Translations under genes and position numbers: made by a program
Source: Pseudomonas sp. RIT623
GTDB lineage: Bacteria > Pseudomonadota > Gammaproteobacteria > Pseudomonadales > Pseudomonadaceae
Direction of reading: 5' to 3'
Length of the DNA stretch: 64,000 nucleotides
Assembly: GCF_004519305.1 (NCBI RefSeq)
Contig: NZ_SOZA01000001.1
Location: 310,001-374,000, forward strand
Shown here: piece after piece, positions 56,062 through 64,000 of the stretch
Numbering within the stretch: the stretch's first letter is position 1
Layout: each line of letters begins with the position of its first letter
The notes under the pieces: model-generated
What the model was told of the DNA's origin: nothing
The model's input: the letters and a program-made list of their open reading frames with translations, nothing else
The model's database searches: none

Positions 56062-57273
56062 TTATTGAACCTGGTTGAGCCGTTCGGCGATGAAGGCGAC
56101 CAACTGGCGGGCAATCTTGCCTTTGCTGGTCTGCGCGAAGAGGGTTTGATGCTGCTGCCGGTCGATCACGGTCAGGGCGTTTTCCTCGCTGTTGAAGCCG
56201 ATGCTGGGGTTGGCCACATCATTGGCGACGATCAGGTCGAGGTTCTTGTCCTTGAGCTTGCGCGTGGCGTAGTCGAGCAGGTGCTCGGTTTCGGCGGCGA
56301 AGCCGACGCTGAACGGGCGATCGGCACGACCGGCAATGGTCGCAAGGATATCGGGATTGCGCACCATCTGCAGCAGCATGCCGTCGCCGGTGGTGGGATC
56401 TTTCTTGAGCTTCTGCGGGGCGACGACCTCAGGGCGGTAGTCCGCGACCGCAGCCGAGGCAATGAACAGGTCGCAGGGCATGGCCGCCTCGCAGGCCGCG
56501 AGCATGTCTCGGGCGCTGACCACGTCGATGCGGCTGACCCGATCAGGCGTCGGCAGGTGCACCGGACCGGTGACGAGGGTTACCCGGGCCCCAGCCTCGG
56601 CGGCCGCCTCGGCCAGGGCGAAGCCCATTTTCCCTGAACTATGGTTGGTGATGTAGCGCACCGGGTCGATATTTTCCTGGGTCGGACCGGCGGTGATCAG
56701 CACGTGCTTGCCGGTCAGGGCTTCGCGCTTGAAGCTCTCGGCCGCGCACCAGGCCAGGTCCGTGGCTTCGAGCATGCGGCCCAGGCCGACGTCGCCGCAG
56801 GCCTGGCTACCCGAGGCCGGGCCGAACACCTGGATGCCGCGGCGCTTGAGCAGTTCGAGGTTGTCTTGCGTGGCCTGGTCGCGCCACATCGCCTGGTTCA
56901 TCGCCGGGGCCACGGCCACGGTGGCGTCAGTGGCCAGCACCAGGGTCGTCAGCAGGTCGTCGGCCATGCCCTGGGCCATGCGTGCCATCAGGTCGGCGGT
57001 GGCCGGGGCGATCAGCACCAGGTCGGCCCATTTGGCCAGCTCGATATGGCCCATGGCGGCTTCGGCGGCGGGGTCGAGCAGATCCAGGTGCACTGGGTGG
57101 CCGGACAGCGCCTGCAGCGTGAGCGGGGTGATGAACTCGGCGCCACCTCGGGTCATGACCACGCGCACCTGCGCGCCGTGTTCCAGGAGTCGGCGAATCA
57201 GCTCGGCGCTCTTGTAGGCGGCGATGCCGCCACCGACGCCGAGAACGATGCGCTTGCGATACAACCGCTGCAT
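56062..57273 (-). CDS. coaBC: bifunctional phosphopantothenoylcysteine decarboxylase/phosphopantothenate--cysteine ligase
   Basis: 403 residues. The N-terminal ~185 residues are the FMN-dependent decarboxylase ([16 protein letters not shown] at 12-27 and APAMNQAMW), the C-terminal half the ligase ([21 protein letters not shown] region and KLKKD). Two steps of coenzyme A synthesis. The promoter region carries a strong hairpin (57305-57335). Heads coaBC-dut. Confidence 0.96.
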   Translation of the reverse strand: MQRLYRKRIVLGVGGGIAAYKSAELIRRLLEHGAQVRVVMTRGGAEFITPLTLQALSGHPVHLDLLDPAAEAAMGHIELAKWADLVLIAPATADLMARMAQGMADDLLTTLVLATDATVAVAPAMNQAMWRDQATQDNLELLKRRGIQVFGPASGSQACGDVGLGRMLEATDLAWCAAESFKREALTGKHVLITAGPTQENIDPVRYITNHSSGKMGFALAEAAAEAGARVTLVTGPVHLPTPDRVSRIDVVSARDMLAACEAAMPCDLFIASAAVADYRPEVVAPQKLKKDPTTGDGMLLQMVRNPDILATIAGRADRPFSVGFAAETEHLLDYATRKLKDKNLDLIVANDVANPSIGFNSEENALTVIDRQQHQTLFAQTSKGKIARQLVAFIAERLNQVQ

Positions 57274-57304
57274 AGGCCTTGCCTTATTCCAGTGAAAGCG
57301 GGTG

Positions 57305-57335
57305 GCGACGTTGGCTGCCTGCGGCAGAACGTCGC
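57305..57335 (-). other. strong hairpin in the coaBC leader region
   Basis: GCGACGTT (57305-57312) pairs with AACGTCGC (57328-57335), enclosing CTGCC/GGCAG. It lies 32 bp upstream of the coaBC ATG and may be part of its mRNA. Confidence 0.45.
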
Positions 57336-57391
57336 ATCTGCGAAGCGAACTAGATTAACACAGCGCCCGGAGGGGCCGCAGTAACGCAGGA

Positions 57392-57400
57392 GGGGGGGGG
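57392..57400 (+). other. nine-G tract in the radC ribosome-binding site
   Basis: AGG-A-GGGGGGGGG-C-ATG: the Shine-Dalgarno runs into a homopolymer of nine G ending one base before the radC start codon. Length changes would alter initiation. Confidence 0.7.
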
Positions 57401-57401
57401 C

Positions 57402-58082
57402 ATGAACATCAGGGAGTGGCCGCCGCAGGAGCGGCCGCGGGAGAAACTGCTGCTGCGGGGGGCGGGTAGCTTGTCGGATGCCGAGCTGTTGGCGGTGTTT
57501 CTCGGTTCCGGGGTGCGCGGGCGTAATGTGTTGGAGCTGGCGCGCGGTCTGTTGCGCAGGTTTGGCGGCTTGCGCCAGGTGCTTGAGGCCGACCGCGAGG
57601 CGTTTGTCGGCGAGCTGGGGTTGGGCCCGGTCAGGTTCAGCCAGTTGCAGGCATTGCAGGAAATCGGTCGCAGGCACCTGGCGATGGCTATCGAGCGCGA
57701 GTCGGCCATGGATAGCCCGCAGGCCGTGCGGCGCTATTTGAAGGCCATGTTGCGGCATGAGGCCAGTGAGGTGTTCGGTTGCCTGTTCCTGGATACCAAG
57801 CACCGTCCGCTGGCGTTCGAGATCCTGTTTCGCGGCACGATCGACCGGGCGAGCATCTACCCGCGGGAGGTGGTGCGTCGGTCGCTGCTGCACAACGCGG
57901 CGGCGTTGATACTGTGCCACAACCATCCGTCGGGGAGTTGCGAGCCGAGCCAGGACGACGTGCACTTGACGCAGGTCTTGAAGCGTTCACTGGCGTTGAT
58001 CGATATCCGGGTGCTGGATCATGTCATCGTCGGTGAGGGTGAGCCGTTGTCGATGGTCGAGCATGGGTGGTTGGCGGGTTAG
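57402..58082 (+). CDS. radC: RadC-family JAB1/MPN-domain protein
   Basis: 226 residues. An N-terminal helix-hairpin-helix-like region (~1-100) precedes the JAMM metalloprotease-like domain with [14 protein letters not shown], the metal-binding signature. Although named for DNA repair, the role of RadC is not settled. The gene is divergent from coaBC and has a homopolymeric G-tract in its ribosome-binding site. Confidence 0.93.
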   Translation: MNIREWPPQERPREKLLLRGAGSLSDAELLAVFLGSGVRGRNVLELARGLLRRFGGLRQVLEADREAFVGELGLGPVRFSQLQALQEIGRRHLAMAIERESAMDSPQAVRRYLKAMLRHEASEVFGCLFLDTKHRPLAFEILFRGTIDRASIYPREVVRRSLLHNAAALILCHNHPSGSCEPSQDDVHLTQVLKRSLALIDIRVLDHVIVGEGEPLSMVEHGWLAG

Positions 58083-58105
58083 CTTGCGACAGGCCTTGCT
58101 GGCTC

Positions 58106-58152
58106 TTTCGCCGGCACGCCGGCGCCTACCGGTTTAACCCGTAGGAGCCGGT
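58106..58152. repeat. degenerate REP pair
   Basis: GCCGGCACGCCGGCGCCTAC followed by GTAGGAGCCGG (58141) in inverted orientation; the second unit is truncated at GTCCAGCC. Confidence 0.7.
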
Positions 58153-58167
58153 CCAGCCAACCAGATC

Positions 58168-59757
58168 TCAGCGAATCACCGATACCTTGCTGAAATCCTG
58201 TCGCCCGAACGGGTTCGCCTGGTAACCCTCCACGCCTTGGCGCAACAGTGCCGCCGCCGTCGGATGGGCCAGTGGCAGCCACAGTGCCTGCTGCTGGATC
58301 AGCGTCTGCGCCTGCTGGTAGAGGCGGCTGCGCACACTCTGGTCGTTGGTGGTGCGTCCGGCGTTGATCAACTGGTCGAGGCGGTTGTCGCAGAACCGTG
58401 CGAAGTTGGTCCCCGACTTGACCGCCGCGCAGGAAAACTGCGGGCTGAGGAAGTTGTCCGGGTCACCGTTGTCGCCGGCCCAGCCCATGAACAGCAAGTC
58501 ATGCTCGCCGGCCTTGGCACGGCGGATCAACTCGCCCCACTCGATGGTGCGGATCTCGGCCTTGATGCCGATCTTGGCCAGGTCGGCCTGGAGCATCTGC
58601 GCGCCCAGGCTGGGGTTGGGGTTGAGCAGGCTGCCCGACGGGCGGGTCCAGATGGTGGTCTCGAAGCCCTTGGCCAGGCCCGCCTTGGCCAGCAGCGCCT
58701 TGGCCTTCTTGTGGTCCATGGCGTAGCCGGGCAGGTCCTTGGCGTAGCTCCAGGTGTTGGGCGGGTAGGGGCCGTTGGCGGCGATGGCAGTGTCTTCGAA
58801 CACGGCCTTGAGATAGGCCGGCTTGTCGAAGGCGAGGTTGATCGCCTGGCGCACCTCGGGTTTGTCCAGTGGTGGGTGCTGGCTGTTGATAGCGACGAAG
58901 GCGGTCATGAACGCCGGGGTGGTGGCGACCTTGAGGTTGCCATCCTTGCCGGCTTCGGCGATGTCCAGCGGCTTGGGCGACAGGGCCACCTGGCATTCGC
59001 CGCGCTTGAGCTTCTGCAGGCGCACGTTGGCGTCCGGGGTGATGGCGAAGATCAGTGGGTCGACGGCTGGCTTGCCGGCGAAGTAATCCGGGTTGGCGCG
59101 GTAACGCACCATGGCGTCCTTCTGGAAGCGCTGGAACACGAACGGCCCGGTGCCGATCGGCTGGCTGTTGAGTTTTTCCGGGGTGCCGGCCTTGAGCAGC
59201 TTGTCGGCGTACTCGGCCGAGTAGATCGAGGCGAAGCCCATGCTCAGGGTCGCCAGGAAGGTGGCGTCGGCGTGGGTCAGGGTGAAGCGCACGGCATGCG
59301 GATCTGGCGCATCGATGGCCTTGATCAGGCTGCCCAGTTGCAACGATTGCGCATGCGGATAGCCGCCTGGAGCGGTCTTGTGCCAGGCATGGGCGGGATA
59401 GAGCATGCGCTGGAAGCTGAACAGCACGTCGTCGGCGTCCAGTTCGCGGGTCGGCTTGAAGTAAGGAGTGGTGTGGAACTTCACGTCCGGGCGCAGCTTG
59501 AAGTCGTAGATCAGGCCGTCGGGCGACACCGTCCAGCTTTGCGCCAGGCTCGGCACCACCTTGCCTGCTTCGGCGTCGAACTCGACCAGGCGATTCATCA
59601 GCGTGTCGGCCGAGGCGTTGGTGGTGGTCAGCGAGTTGTACTGCACCACGTCGAAGCCTTCGGGGCTGGCTTCGGTGCATACCGCCAGCGGCGCAGCCTG
59701 GGCCAGGCCGGCGGTGCACAGCGCGGTGAAAAAGAGGGAGAGGGCGGCGGCACGCAT
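58168..59757 (-). CDS. peptide-type ABC transporter substrate-binding protein (SBP family 5)
   Basis: 529 residues from the ATG at 59757, with a signal peptide ending near residue 21 (AQA). DppA/SapA-like: opening VCTEASPEGFDVVQYN and domain of the OppA class with SQPIGTGPFVFQRF. It should bind a di- or oligopeptide or a related ligand in the periplasm. No permease genes adjoin, so it may serve a transporter elsewhere. AAGGAGCCACC is the ribosome-binding site. Ligand unknown. Confidence 0.9.
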   Translation of the reverse strand: MRAAALSLFFTALCTAGLAQAAPLAVCTEASPEGFDVVQYNSLTTTNASADTLMNRLVEFDAEAGKVVPSLAQSWTVSPDGLIYDFKLRPDVKFHTTPYFKPTRELDADDVLFSFQRMLYPAHAWHKTAPGGYPHAQSLQLGSLIKAIDAPDPHAVRFTLTHADATFLATLSMGFASIYSAEYADKLLKAGTPEKLNSQPIGTGPFVFQRFQKDAMVRYRANPDYFAGKPAVDPLIFAITPDANVRLQKLKRGECQVALSPKPLDIAEAGKDGNLKVATTPAFMTAFVAINSQHPPLDKPEVRQAINLAFDKPAYLKAVFEDTAIAANGPYPPNTWSYAKDLPGYAMDHKKAKALLAKAGLAKGFETTIWTRPSGSLLNPNPSLGAQMLQADLAKIGIKAEIRTIEWGELIRRAKAGEHDLLFMGWAGDNGDPDNFLSPQFSCAAVKSGTNFARFCDNRLDQLINAGRTTNDQSVRSRLYQQAQTLIQQQALWLPLAHPTAAALLRQGVEGYQANPFGRQDFSKVSVIR

Positions 59758-60120
59758 GGTGGCTCCTTGGCTGGTGAGATGGCCCATCTGCCGGTGCAGT
59801 CTGGAAATCGTCCTACCCTAGTGCGCGTTTTCCGAAATGACCACTCCCTTTTTCCATTGCCTGGCGACGAGTGGTCGACAGTGCGGCGGGCGAGTCGCTA
59901 TGCTGCTCGCGCGCAATTTGCAGCACGGCGATGCTCATCTTCTGTTGTTGCAGCGTAGTCTTTCTGGTATAAAGCAGCGCTCTTTTCTAGGGGCTCGGCC
60001 TGTCGCATCAGCGGATCCGGTCGATAAGACCTCCAGAATCACGGCGCCTGGCGCCAAAGACTGAGAGATTAAGCGGCCAACCCATGCCGGGTTGGGCATG
60101 TGGTTTTAGAGGGCTGAGTC
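59758..60120. other. 363-bp region between the binding-protein gene and rpmB
   Basis: Holds the strong rpmB promoter (59945-59973) and a ~140-nt rpmB leader with alternative hairpins near 60078-60100. Nothing coding is apparent. Confidence 0.6.
59945..59973 (+). promoter_or_regulatory. rpmBG promoter
   Basis: TTGTTG (59945-59950), 17-bp spacer, TATAAA (59968-59973). Confidence 0.65.
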
Positions 60121-60357
60121 ATGTCGAGAGTCTGTCAAGTTACTGGTAAGGGTCCAGTAACCGGGAACAACATTTCCCACGCAAACAACAAAACCCGTCG
60201 TCGTTTCCTGCCGAACCTGCAGCACCACCGTTTCTGGGTTGAGTCCGAGAAGCGTTTCGTGCGTCTGCGCGTATCCGCCAAAGGCATGCGCGTCATTGAC
60301 AAGCGTGGTATCGACGTAGTGCTGGCCGAGCTGCGCGCTCGCGGCGAAAAGTTCTAA
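60121..60357 (+). CDS. rpmB: 50S ribosomal protein L28
   Basis: 78 residues. [19 protein letters not shown] at the start and RRRFLPNLQ further on are invariant L28 sequence. It precedes rpmG by 10 bp; a long structured leader lies upstream. Confidence 0.98.
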   Translation: MSRVCQVTGKGPVTGNNISHANNKTRRRFLPNLQHHRFWVESEKRFVRLRVSAKGMRVIDKRGIDVVLAELRARGEKF

Positions 60358-60367
60358 GGAGAACGTC

Positions 60368-60523
60368 ATGCGTGAATTGATCCGTCTGGTTTCGAGTGCC
60401 GGTACCGGCCACTTCTACACCACCGACAAGAACAAGCGCACCACTCCGGACAAGATCGAGATCAAGAAGTACGATCCGGTCGTCCGCAAGCACGTGGTGT
60501 ACAAGGAAGCCAAGATCAAGTAA
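60368..60523 (+). CDS. rpmG: 50S ribosomal protein L33
   Basis: 51 residues, ATG at 60368, TAA at 60521. [18 protein letters not shown] and [16 protein letters not shown] are L33 sequence. It has no cysteines, so this is the zinc-independent form. AAGGAGAACGTC is its ribosome-binding site. A strong terminator follows. Confidence 0.97.
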   Translation: MRELIRLVSSAGTGHFYTTDKNKRTTPDKIEIKKYDPVVRKHVVYKEAKIK

Positions 60524-60540
60524 TTGATCGGCAACCTGAA

Positions 60541-60573
60541 AAAACCCGCATCTGAAAGGACGCGGGTTTTTTT
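60541..60573 (+). terminator. intrinsic terminator after rpmG
   Basis: AAAACCCGC/GCGGGTTTT stem (60541-60549 with 60562-60570) and seven T in all. Confidence 0.9.
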
Positions 60574-60617
60574 ATGCCTGTCCGAACGGCATCGTCGGGC
60601 AAGCCCGCTCCCCGTGC

Positions 60618-60977
60618 TTACTTCTGCTCGAACAGCACGTAGATCTTGCGGCACGGCTCCAGCACCTCCCAGGTGCCCTTGAAGCCGGCCGGGATGACGA
60701 AGCGGTCACCGGCGCGCAGGGTCTTGGCGTTGCCGTCCTGGTCGCGCAGCACCGACACGCCCTGGACGATCTCGCAGTATTCGTGCTCGGTGTAGCTCAC
60801 CGTCCATTGCCCCACCTCACCCTCCCAGACGCCGGCGGCGAACTGCCCGCAGGGGCTGGCGTAATGGTTGTAGACAGCCTGGTCAGGCTCGCCCTTGAGG
60901 ATTTTCTCCGCCGCCGGGCGGTAGCGTTCGGCCTCGGTGAGTACCTGGGCAAAATCGACGATGCTGGCGATGCTCAT
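60618..60977 (-). CDS. cupin-domain protein (DUF861/EutQ-like)
   Basis: 119 residues from the ATG at 60977. A single cupin barrel: YTEHEYCEIVQGVSVL and GDRFVIPAGFKGTWEV are the two cupin motifs, with reduced metal ligands. Such proteins often accompany amine- or amino-acid-degrading enzymes. It is divergent from kauB and has AACAACAACAG ahead of its ribosome-binding site, a Crc/Hfq-type sequence. Function unknown. Confidence 0.82.
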   Translation of the reverse strand: MSIASIVDFAQVLTEAERYRPAAEKILKGEPDQAVYNHYASPCGQFAAGVWEGEVGQWTVSYTEHEYCEIVQGVSVLRDQDGNAKTLRAGDRFVIPAGFKGTWEVLEPCRKIYVLFEQK

Positions 60978-60987
60978 GGTGGTTCCC

Positions 60988-60998
60988 CTGTTGTTGTT
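60988..60998 (-). promoter_or_regulatory. candidate Crc/Hfq CA motif of the cupin gene
   Basis: Minus-strand AACAACAACAG abuts the AGGGGAACC Shine-Dalgarno, matching AAnAAnAA. Confidence 0.55.
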
Positions 60999-61012
60999 TA
61001 ATAAAATGCACA

Positions 61013-61041
61013 TCAGTAGGCGTTTAGGCCATTCGTGTCAA
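61013..61041 (-). promoter_or_regulatory. promoter of the cupin gene
   Basis: Minus strand: perfect TTGACA (61036-61041), 17-bp spacer, TACTGA (61013-61018). Confidence 0.55.
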
Positions 61042-61154
61042 ATATATTGATAGTTTCCCCGCCCTGGTTTAGGGTGTCGGGTGCCGGTGTGCGTTCGTCG
61101 CCCGGCCAGAATTTCTGACAGCGCCCGTGAGTCCTCAGTGCGGCGTTGCACCTT

Positions 61155-61162
61155 AACAAGAG
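61155..61162 (+). promoter_or_regulatory. candidate Crc/Hfq-type site of kauB
   Basis: AACAAGAG directly precedes and overlaps the AGAGGAG ribosome-binding site; one base off AAnAAnAA. Confidence 0.35.
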
Positions 61163-61173
61163 AGGAGTTTCCT

Positions 61174-62667
61174 ATGACCACCCTGACTCGTGCGGACTGG
61201 GAACAGCGTGCCCAGCAACTGAAGATCGAAGGCCGTGCCTTCATCGACGGCGAATACACCGATGCCGCCTCCGGTGAAACCTTCGACTGCCTGAGCCCGG
61301 TGGACGGACGCTTCCTGGCCAAGGTCGCCAGCTGCGACCTGGCCGACGCCAACCGCGCCGTCGACAACGCCCGCGCGGTGTTCGAATCCGGTGCCTGGTC
61401 GCGCCTGGCCCCGGCCAAGCGCAAGGCCAAGCTGATCCGTTTCGCCGATCTGCTGCGCAAGCACGTCGAGGAACTGGCCCTGCTCGAAACCCTCGACATG
61501 GGCAAGCCGATCGGTGACTCCTCTTCCATCGACATTCCCGGCGCGGCCCAGGCCATCCACTGGACTGCCGAAGCCATCGACAAAGTCTACGACGAAGTCG
61601 CGCCGACCCCGCACGACCAGCTCGGCCTGGTTACCCGCGAGCCAGTGGGTGTGGTTGGCGCCATCGTGCCCTGGAACTTCCCGCTGCTGATGGCCTGCTG
61701 GAAACTCGGCCCCGCCCTGGCCACCGGTAACTCGGTCGTGCTCAAGCCATCGGAAAAGTCGCCGCTGACCGCCATCCGTATCGCCCAGCTGGCCATCGAG
61801 GCCGGTATCCCGAAAGGCGTGCTGAACGTGCTGCCAGGCTACGGCCACACCGTGGGCAAGGCCCTGGCCCTGCACATGGACGTCGACACCCTGGTGTTCA
61901 CCGGCTCGACCAAGATCGCCAAGCAACTGATGGTGTATGCCGGCGAGTCGAACATGAAGCGCGTCTGGCTGGAAGCCGGTGGCAAGAGCCCGAACATCGT
62001 CTTCGCCGACGCCCCTGACCTGCAGGCCGCCGCCGAGGCCGCGGCCAGTGCCATCGCCTTCAACCAGGGCGAAGTCTGCACCGCAGGTTCGCGCCTGTTG
62101 GTCGAGCGCTCGATCAAGGACAAGTTCCTGCCGATGGTGGTCGAGGCCCTCAAGGCCTGGAAGCCAGGCAACCCACTGGATCCGGCGACTACCGTCGGCG
62201 CACTGGTCGATACCCAGCAGATGAACACCGTGCTGTCGTACATCGACGCCGGTCACCAGGACGGTGCCAAGCTGCTGGCTGGTGGCAAGCGCATCCTCGA
62301 AGAAACCGGCGGCACCTACGTCGAACCGACCATCTTCGACGGCGTGACCAATGCCATGAAGATCGCCAAGGAAGAGATTTTCGGCCCGGTACTGTCGGTG
62401 ATCACTTTCGACACCGCCGAAGAAGCGGTGGCGATTGCCAACGATACGCCGTATGGCCTGGCTGCCGGGATCTGGACCGCGGATATCTCCAAGGCCCACA
62501 ACACCGCCCGCGCCGTGCGTGCCGGCAGCGTCTGGGTCAACCAGTACGACGGCGGCGACATGACCGCGCCGTTCGGTGGCTTCAAGCAGTCGGGCAACGG
62601 CCGTGACAAGTCGCTGCACGCCCTGGACAAATACACCGAGCTGAAGGCGACCTGGATCAAGCTGTGA
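61174..62667 (+). CDS. kauB: aldehyde dehydrogenase, probable gamma-glutamyl-gamma-aminobutyraldehyde dehydrogenase
   Basis: 497 residues. Catalytic Cys302 (GEVCTAG), Glu267 (LEAGGKSP) and Asn168 (PWNFP) are in place, and FTGSTKI is the NAD-binding turn. It oxidises amino-aldehydes such as gamma-glutamyl-gamma-aminobutyraldehyde to the acid (PuuC/KauB group), linking to the polyamine genes at 42-46 kb. From memory kauB is close to rpmBG in P. aeruginosa too. Ribosome-binding site AGAGGAG; AACAAGAG just before it may be an Hfq/Crc site. Confidence 0.9.
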   Translation: MTTLTRADWEQRAQQLKIEGRAFIDGEYTDAASGETFDCLSPVDGRFLAKVASCDLADANRAVDNARAVFESGAWSRLAPAKRKAKLIRFADLLRKHVEELALLETLDMGKPIGDSSSIDIPGAAQAIHWTAEAIDKVYDEVAPTPHDQLGLVTREPVGVVGAIVPWNFPLLMACWKLGPALATGNSVVLKPSEKSPLTAIRIAQLAIEAGIPKGVLNVLPGYGHTVGKALALHMDVDTLVFTGSTKIAKQLMVYAGESNMKRVWLEAGGKSPNIVFADAPDLQAAAEAAASAIAFNQGEVCTAGSRLLVERSIKDKFLPMVVEALKAWKPGNPLDPATTVGALVDTQQMNTVLSYIDAGHQDGAKLLAGGKRILEETGGTYVEPTIFDGVTNAMKIAKEEIFGPVLSVITFDTAEEAVAIANDTPYGLAAGIWTADISKAHNTARAVRAGSVWVNQYDGGDMTAPFGGFKQSGNGRDKSLHALDKYTELKATWIKL

Positions 62668-62683
62668 TCCAGTAACGTCTCAT

Positions 62684-62718
62684 TGCGGGGCTCGTGGGAG
62701 CGGGCTTGCCCCGCGATG
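62684..62718. repeat. single REP-like element
   Basis: TGCGGGGCTCGTGGGAGCGG and onward to TTGCCCCGCGA: outer arms CGGGGC/GCCCCG form one hairpin after kauB. Confidence 0.6.
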
Positions 62719-62800
62719 ATCCGCAGACAGCCGGGCCGGTTCACGCCGTCCCGGCTTTGTCGTCTCTGTCATACACGATTTGCGCTGAAAGGAGGCTGTG

Positions 62801-63940
62801 ATGCGTTGGGGAACCTACTTTGCCGTACTGGCCGCAGTGCTCAGTGTCGGGCTCGCGCTCGGCGTGAGCATGCCGCTGGTGTCCTTGCGCCTGGAGGGCT
62901 GGGGCTACGGTGGGTTTGCCATTGGCGTGATGGCGGCGATGCCGGCGCTCGGCGTGCTGGTCGGTGCCAGCTTGTCCAGCCGCCTTGCTGGCTGGGTCGG
63001 CGTACCCACGGCCATGCGCTTGTGCCTGTGGGGCGGGGCGTTGTCGATCGGCCTGCTGGCGCTGCTGCCCAGCTATACGCTGTGGCTGTTGCTGCGACTG
63101 ATGATCGGCATGTCGCTGACAGTGGTGTTCATCCTCGGCGAAAGCTGGATCAACCAACTGGTGGTCGAGCAGTGGCGTGGTCGGCTGGTGGCGCTGTACG
63201 GTAGCAGTTATGCCCTGAGCCAACTGGCCGGGCCGCTGGTGCTGGGTTTCCTGGGCTCGGACGATGATTTCGGGTTCTGGGCGGCTACCGGCTTGTTGCT
63301 GGTCGCGCCGTTGATCCTGTTGGGGCGCGGTGGCGCGCCGACCACCGAGGCGTGCAGCGTTACCCTCGTCGACCTGTTCGGCTTCTGCCGGCGCCTTCCG
63401 GTGATCGCCTGGGCCATCGCCTTGTTCGCCGCGTTCGAGGCGATGATCCTCACCCTGTTGCCGGTGTACTGCCTGCAGCAGGGCTTCACGACTGAAGTGG
63501 CCTTGTTCATGGTCAGCACGGTGGTGGTGGGGGATGCGCTGTTGCAACTGCCGATTGGCGCACTGGCCGACCGCATGTCGCGGCGCACGCTGTTCAGCGG
63601 TTGCGCCGTGACCCTGCTGCTGTCGAGCCTGGCGATTCCGTTGCTGTTGCATACGCTGGCGATCTGGCCGTTATGGGTGCTGTTCGGCGCCAGTGCCGGT
63701 GGCTTGTTCACATTGTCGCTGGTGCTGATTGGCGAGCGCTACCGGGATGACGCGCTGGTGCGGGCCAACGCCCATGTGGCGCAGCTGTGGGGGATTGGCT
63801 GCCTGATCGGGCCGTTGCTGGCTGGGGCGGGTAGCCAATGGATCAGCGGGCATGCGTTGCCGTTGCTGATGGCGGTGGGCGCGGCGGGGTTGGTGTTGCT
63901 GACCCGGCGGCGGGGTGCCTTCGAGCCGGCGTCGGCCTGA
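62801..63940 (+). CDS. MFS transporter
   Basis: 379 residues from the ATG at 62801, with AAAGGAGG five nt ahead; a GTG just before it is less likely. About twelve membrane segments. GVLVGASLSSRLAGWVGVPTAMR is the loop-2/3 area (given by position ~43-65), lacking the classical GRR motif; ESWINQLVVEQWRGR in helix 4-5 recalls the YcaD-type branch. Substrate unknown. It follows kauB by 133 bp on the same strand. Confidence 0.83.
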   Translation: MRWGTYFAVLAAVLSVGLALGVSMPLVSLRLEGWGYGGFAIGVMAAMPALGVLVGASLSSRLAGWVGVPTAMRLCLWGGALSIGLLALLPSYTLWLLLRLMIGMSLTVVFILGESWINQLVVEQWRGRLVALYGSSYALSQLAGPLVLGFLGSDDDFGFWAATGLLLVAPLILLGRGGAPTTEACSVTLVDLFGFCRRLPVIAWAIALFAAFEAMILTLLPVYCLQQGFTTEVALFMVSTVVVGDALLQLPIGALADRMSRRTLFSGCAVTLLLSSLAIPLLLHTLAIWPLWVLFGASAGGLFTLSLVLIGERYRDDALVRANAHVAQLWGIGCLIGPLLAGAGSQWISGHALPLLMAVGAAGLVLLTRRRGAFEPASA

Positions 63941-63948
63941 TCCATCCT

Positions 63949-63992
63949 GGGGCTGCTGCGCAGCCCATCGCGGCACAAGGCCGCTTCTACAG
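63949..63992. repeat. REP element at the window end (second subtype)
   Basis: GGGGCTGCTGCGCAGCCC hairpin followed by GCGGCACAAGGCCGC and TTCTACAG, like the units at 18461-18577. A partner may lie beyond the window. Confidence 0.6.
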
Positions 63993-64000
63993 AAGATCGC

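Noticed and set aside
60596..60612. Short GGGCAAGCCCGC fragment after the rpmG terminator
   Set aside because: Looks like a truncated REP core but lacks the flanking sequence and a partner.

Overview
This 64 kb window reads as ordinary chromosome of a fluorescent Pseudomonas, most likely the P. putida group. The evidence is high GC, GC-ending codons, the long forms of PstC and PstA, a crc gene beside pyrE, and gene order (aspA-lysR-purEK, pstSCAB-phoU, phoBR, ubiCA, rubredoxin genes, oxyR-recG, exbBD-tonB, spoT-rpoZ, gmk, rph, crc-pyrE, argB-algC-dut-coaBC, radC, rpmBG, kauB). From memory this order matches the end of the P. putida KT2440 map; I could not run a search. There is no prophage, insertion sequence, CRISPR array, tRNA or rRNA gene that I can see.

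Layout. 1-5.5 kb: tail of a MocR-like regulator, then an AraC regulator, acetylpolyamine amidohydrolase (aphA) and a polyamine-binding protein on the minus strand, then aspA with a divergent LysR gene. 6.4-12.1 kb: purEK behind a terminator-like leader, small envelope proteins, a mutarotase, a thioesterase and an MFS carrier. 12.2-25.7 kb: the phosphate block pstSCAB-phoU, a response regulator, a secreted M23 protein, a CNNM/CBS membrane protein and phoBR. Pho-box-like direct repeats with 11-bp phasing lie before pstS, pstC, the M23 gene and phoB. 25.8-38.9 kb: ubiCA, rubredoxin and its reductase, hupA, an HDOD protein, oxyR-recG, exbBD-tonB and ridA. 38.9-48.1 kb: spoT-rpoZ, a polyamine/glutamate cluster (LysR, glutamine-synthetase-like ligase, PuuD-like amidase, APC permease), then gmk and yicC; the cluster separates rpoZ from gmk. 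48.3-64 kb: rph, crc-pyrE, a three-lipoprotein operon, argB, algC-dut-coaBC, radC, a peptide-binding protein, rpmBG, a cupin, kauB and a second MFS carrier.

How the genes connect. Three separate loci (aphA, the 42-46 kb cluster, kauB) encode steps of polyamine use: deacetylation, gamma-glutamylation, amide hydrolysis and aldehyde oxidation. A-rich Crc/Hfq-type motifs lie in the ribosome-binding regions of aphA, the cupin gene and kauB, and crc itself is in the window. The phosphate block holds transporter, sensor, regulator and candidate target sites together.

Inverted pairs of a short GC-rich palindrome (REP/BIME type) occupy many intergenic gaps, mostly at gene ends. The most interesting unexplained signals are the purE leader, the Pho box almost touching the pstC start codon, the nine-G tract in the radC ribosome-binding site, and the CsgG-type lipoprotein operon without a recognisable substrate.
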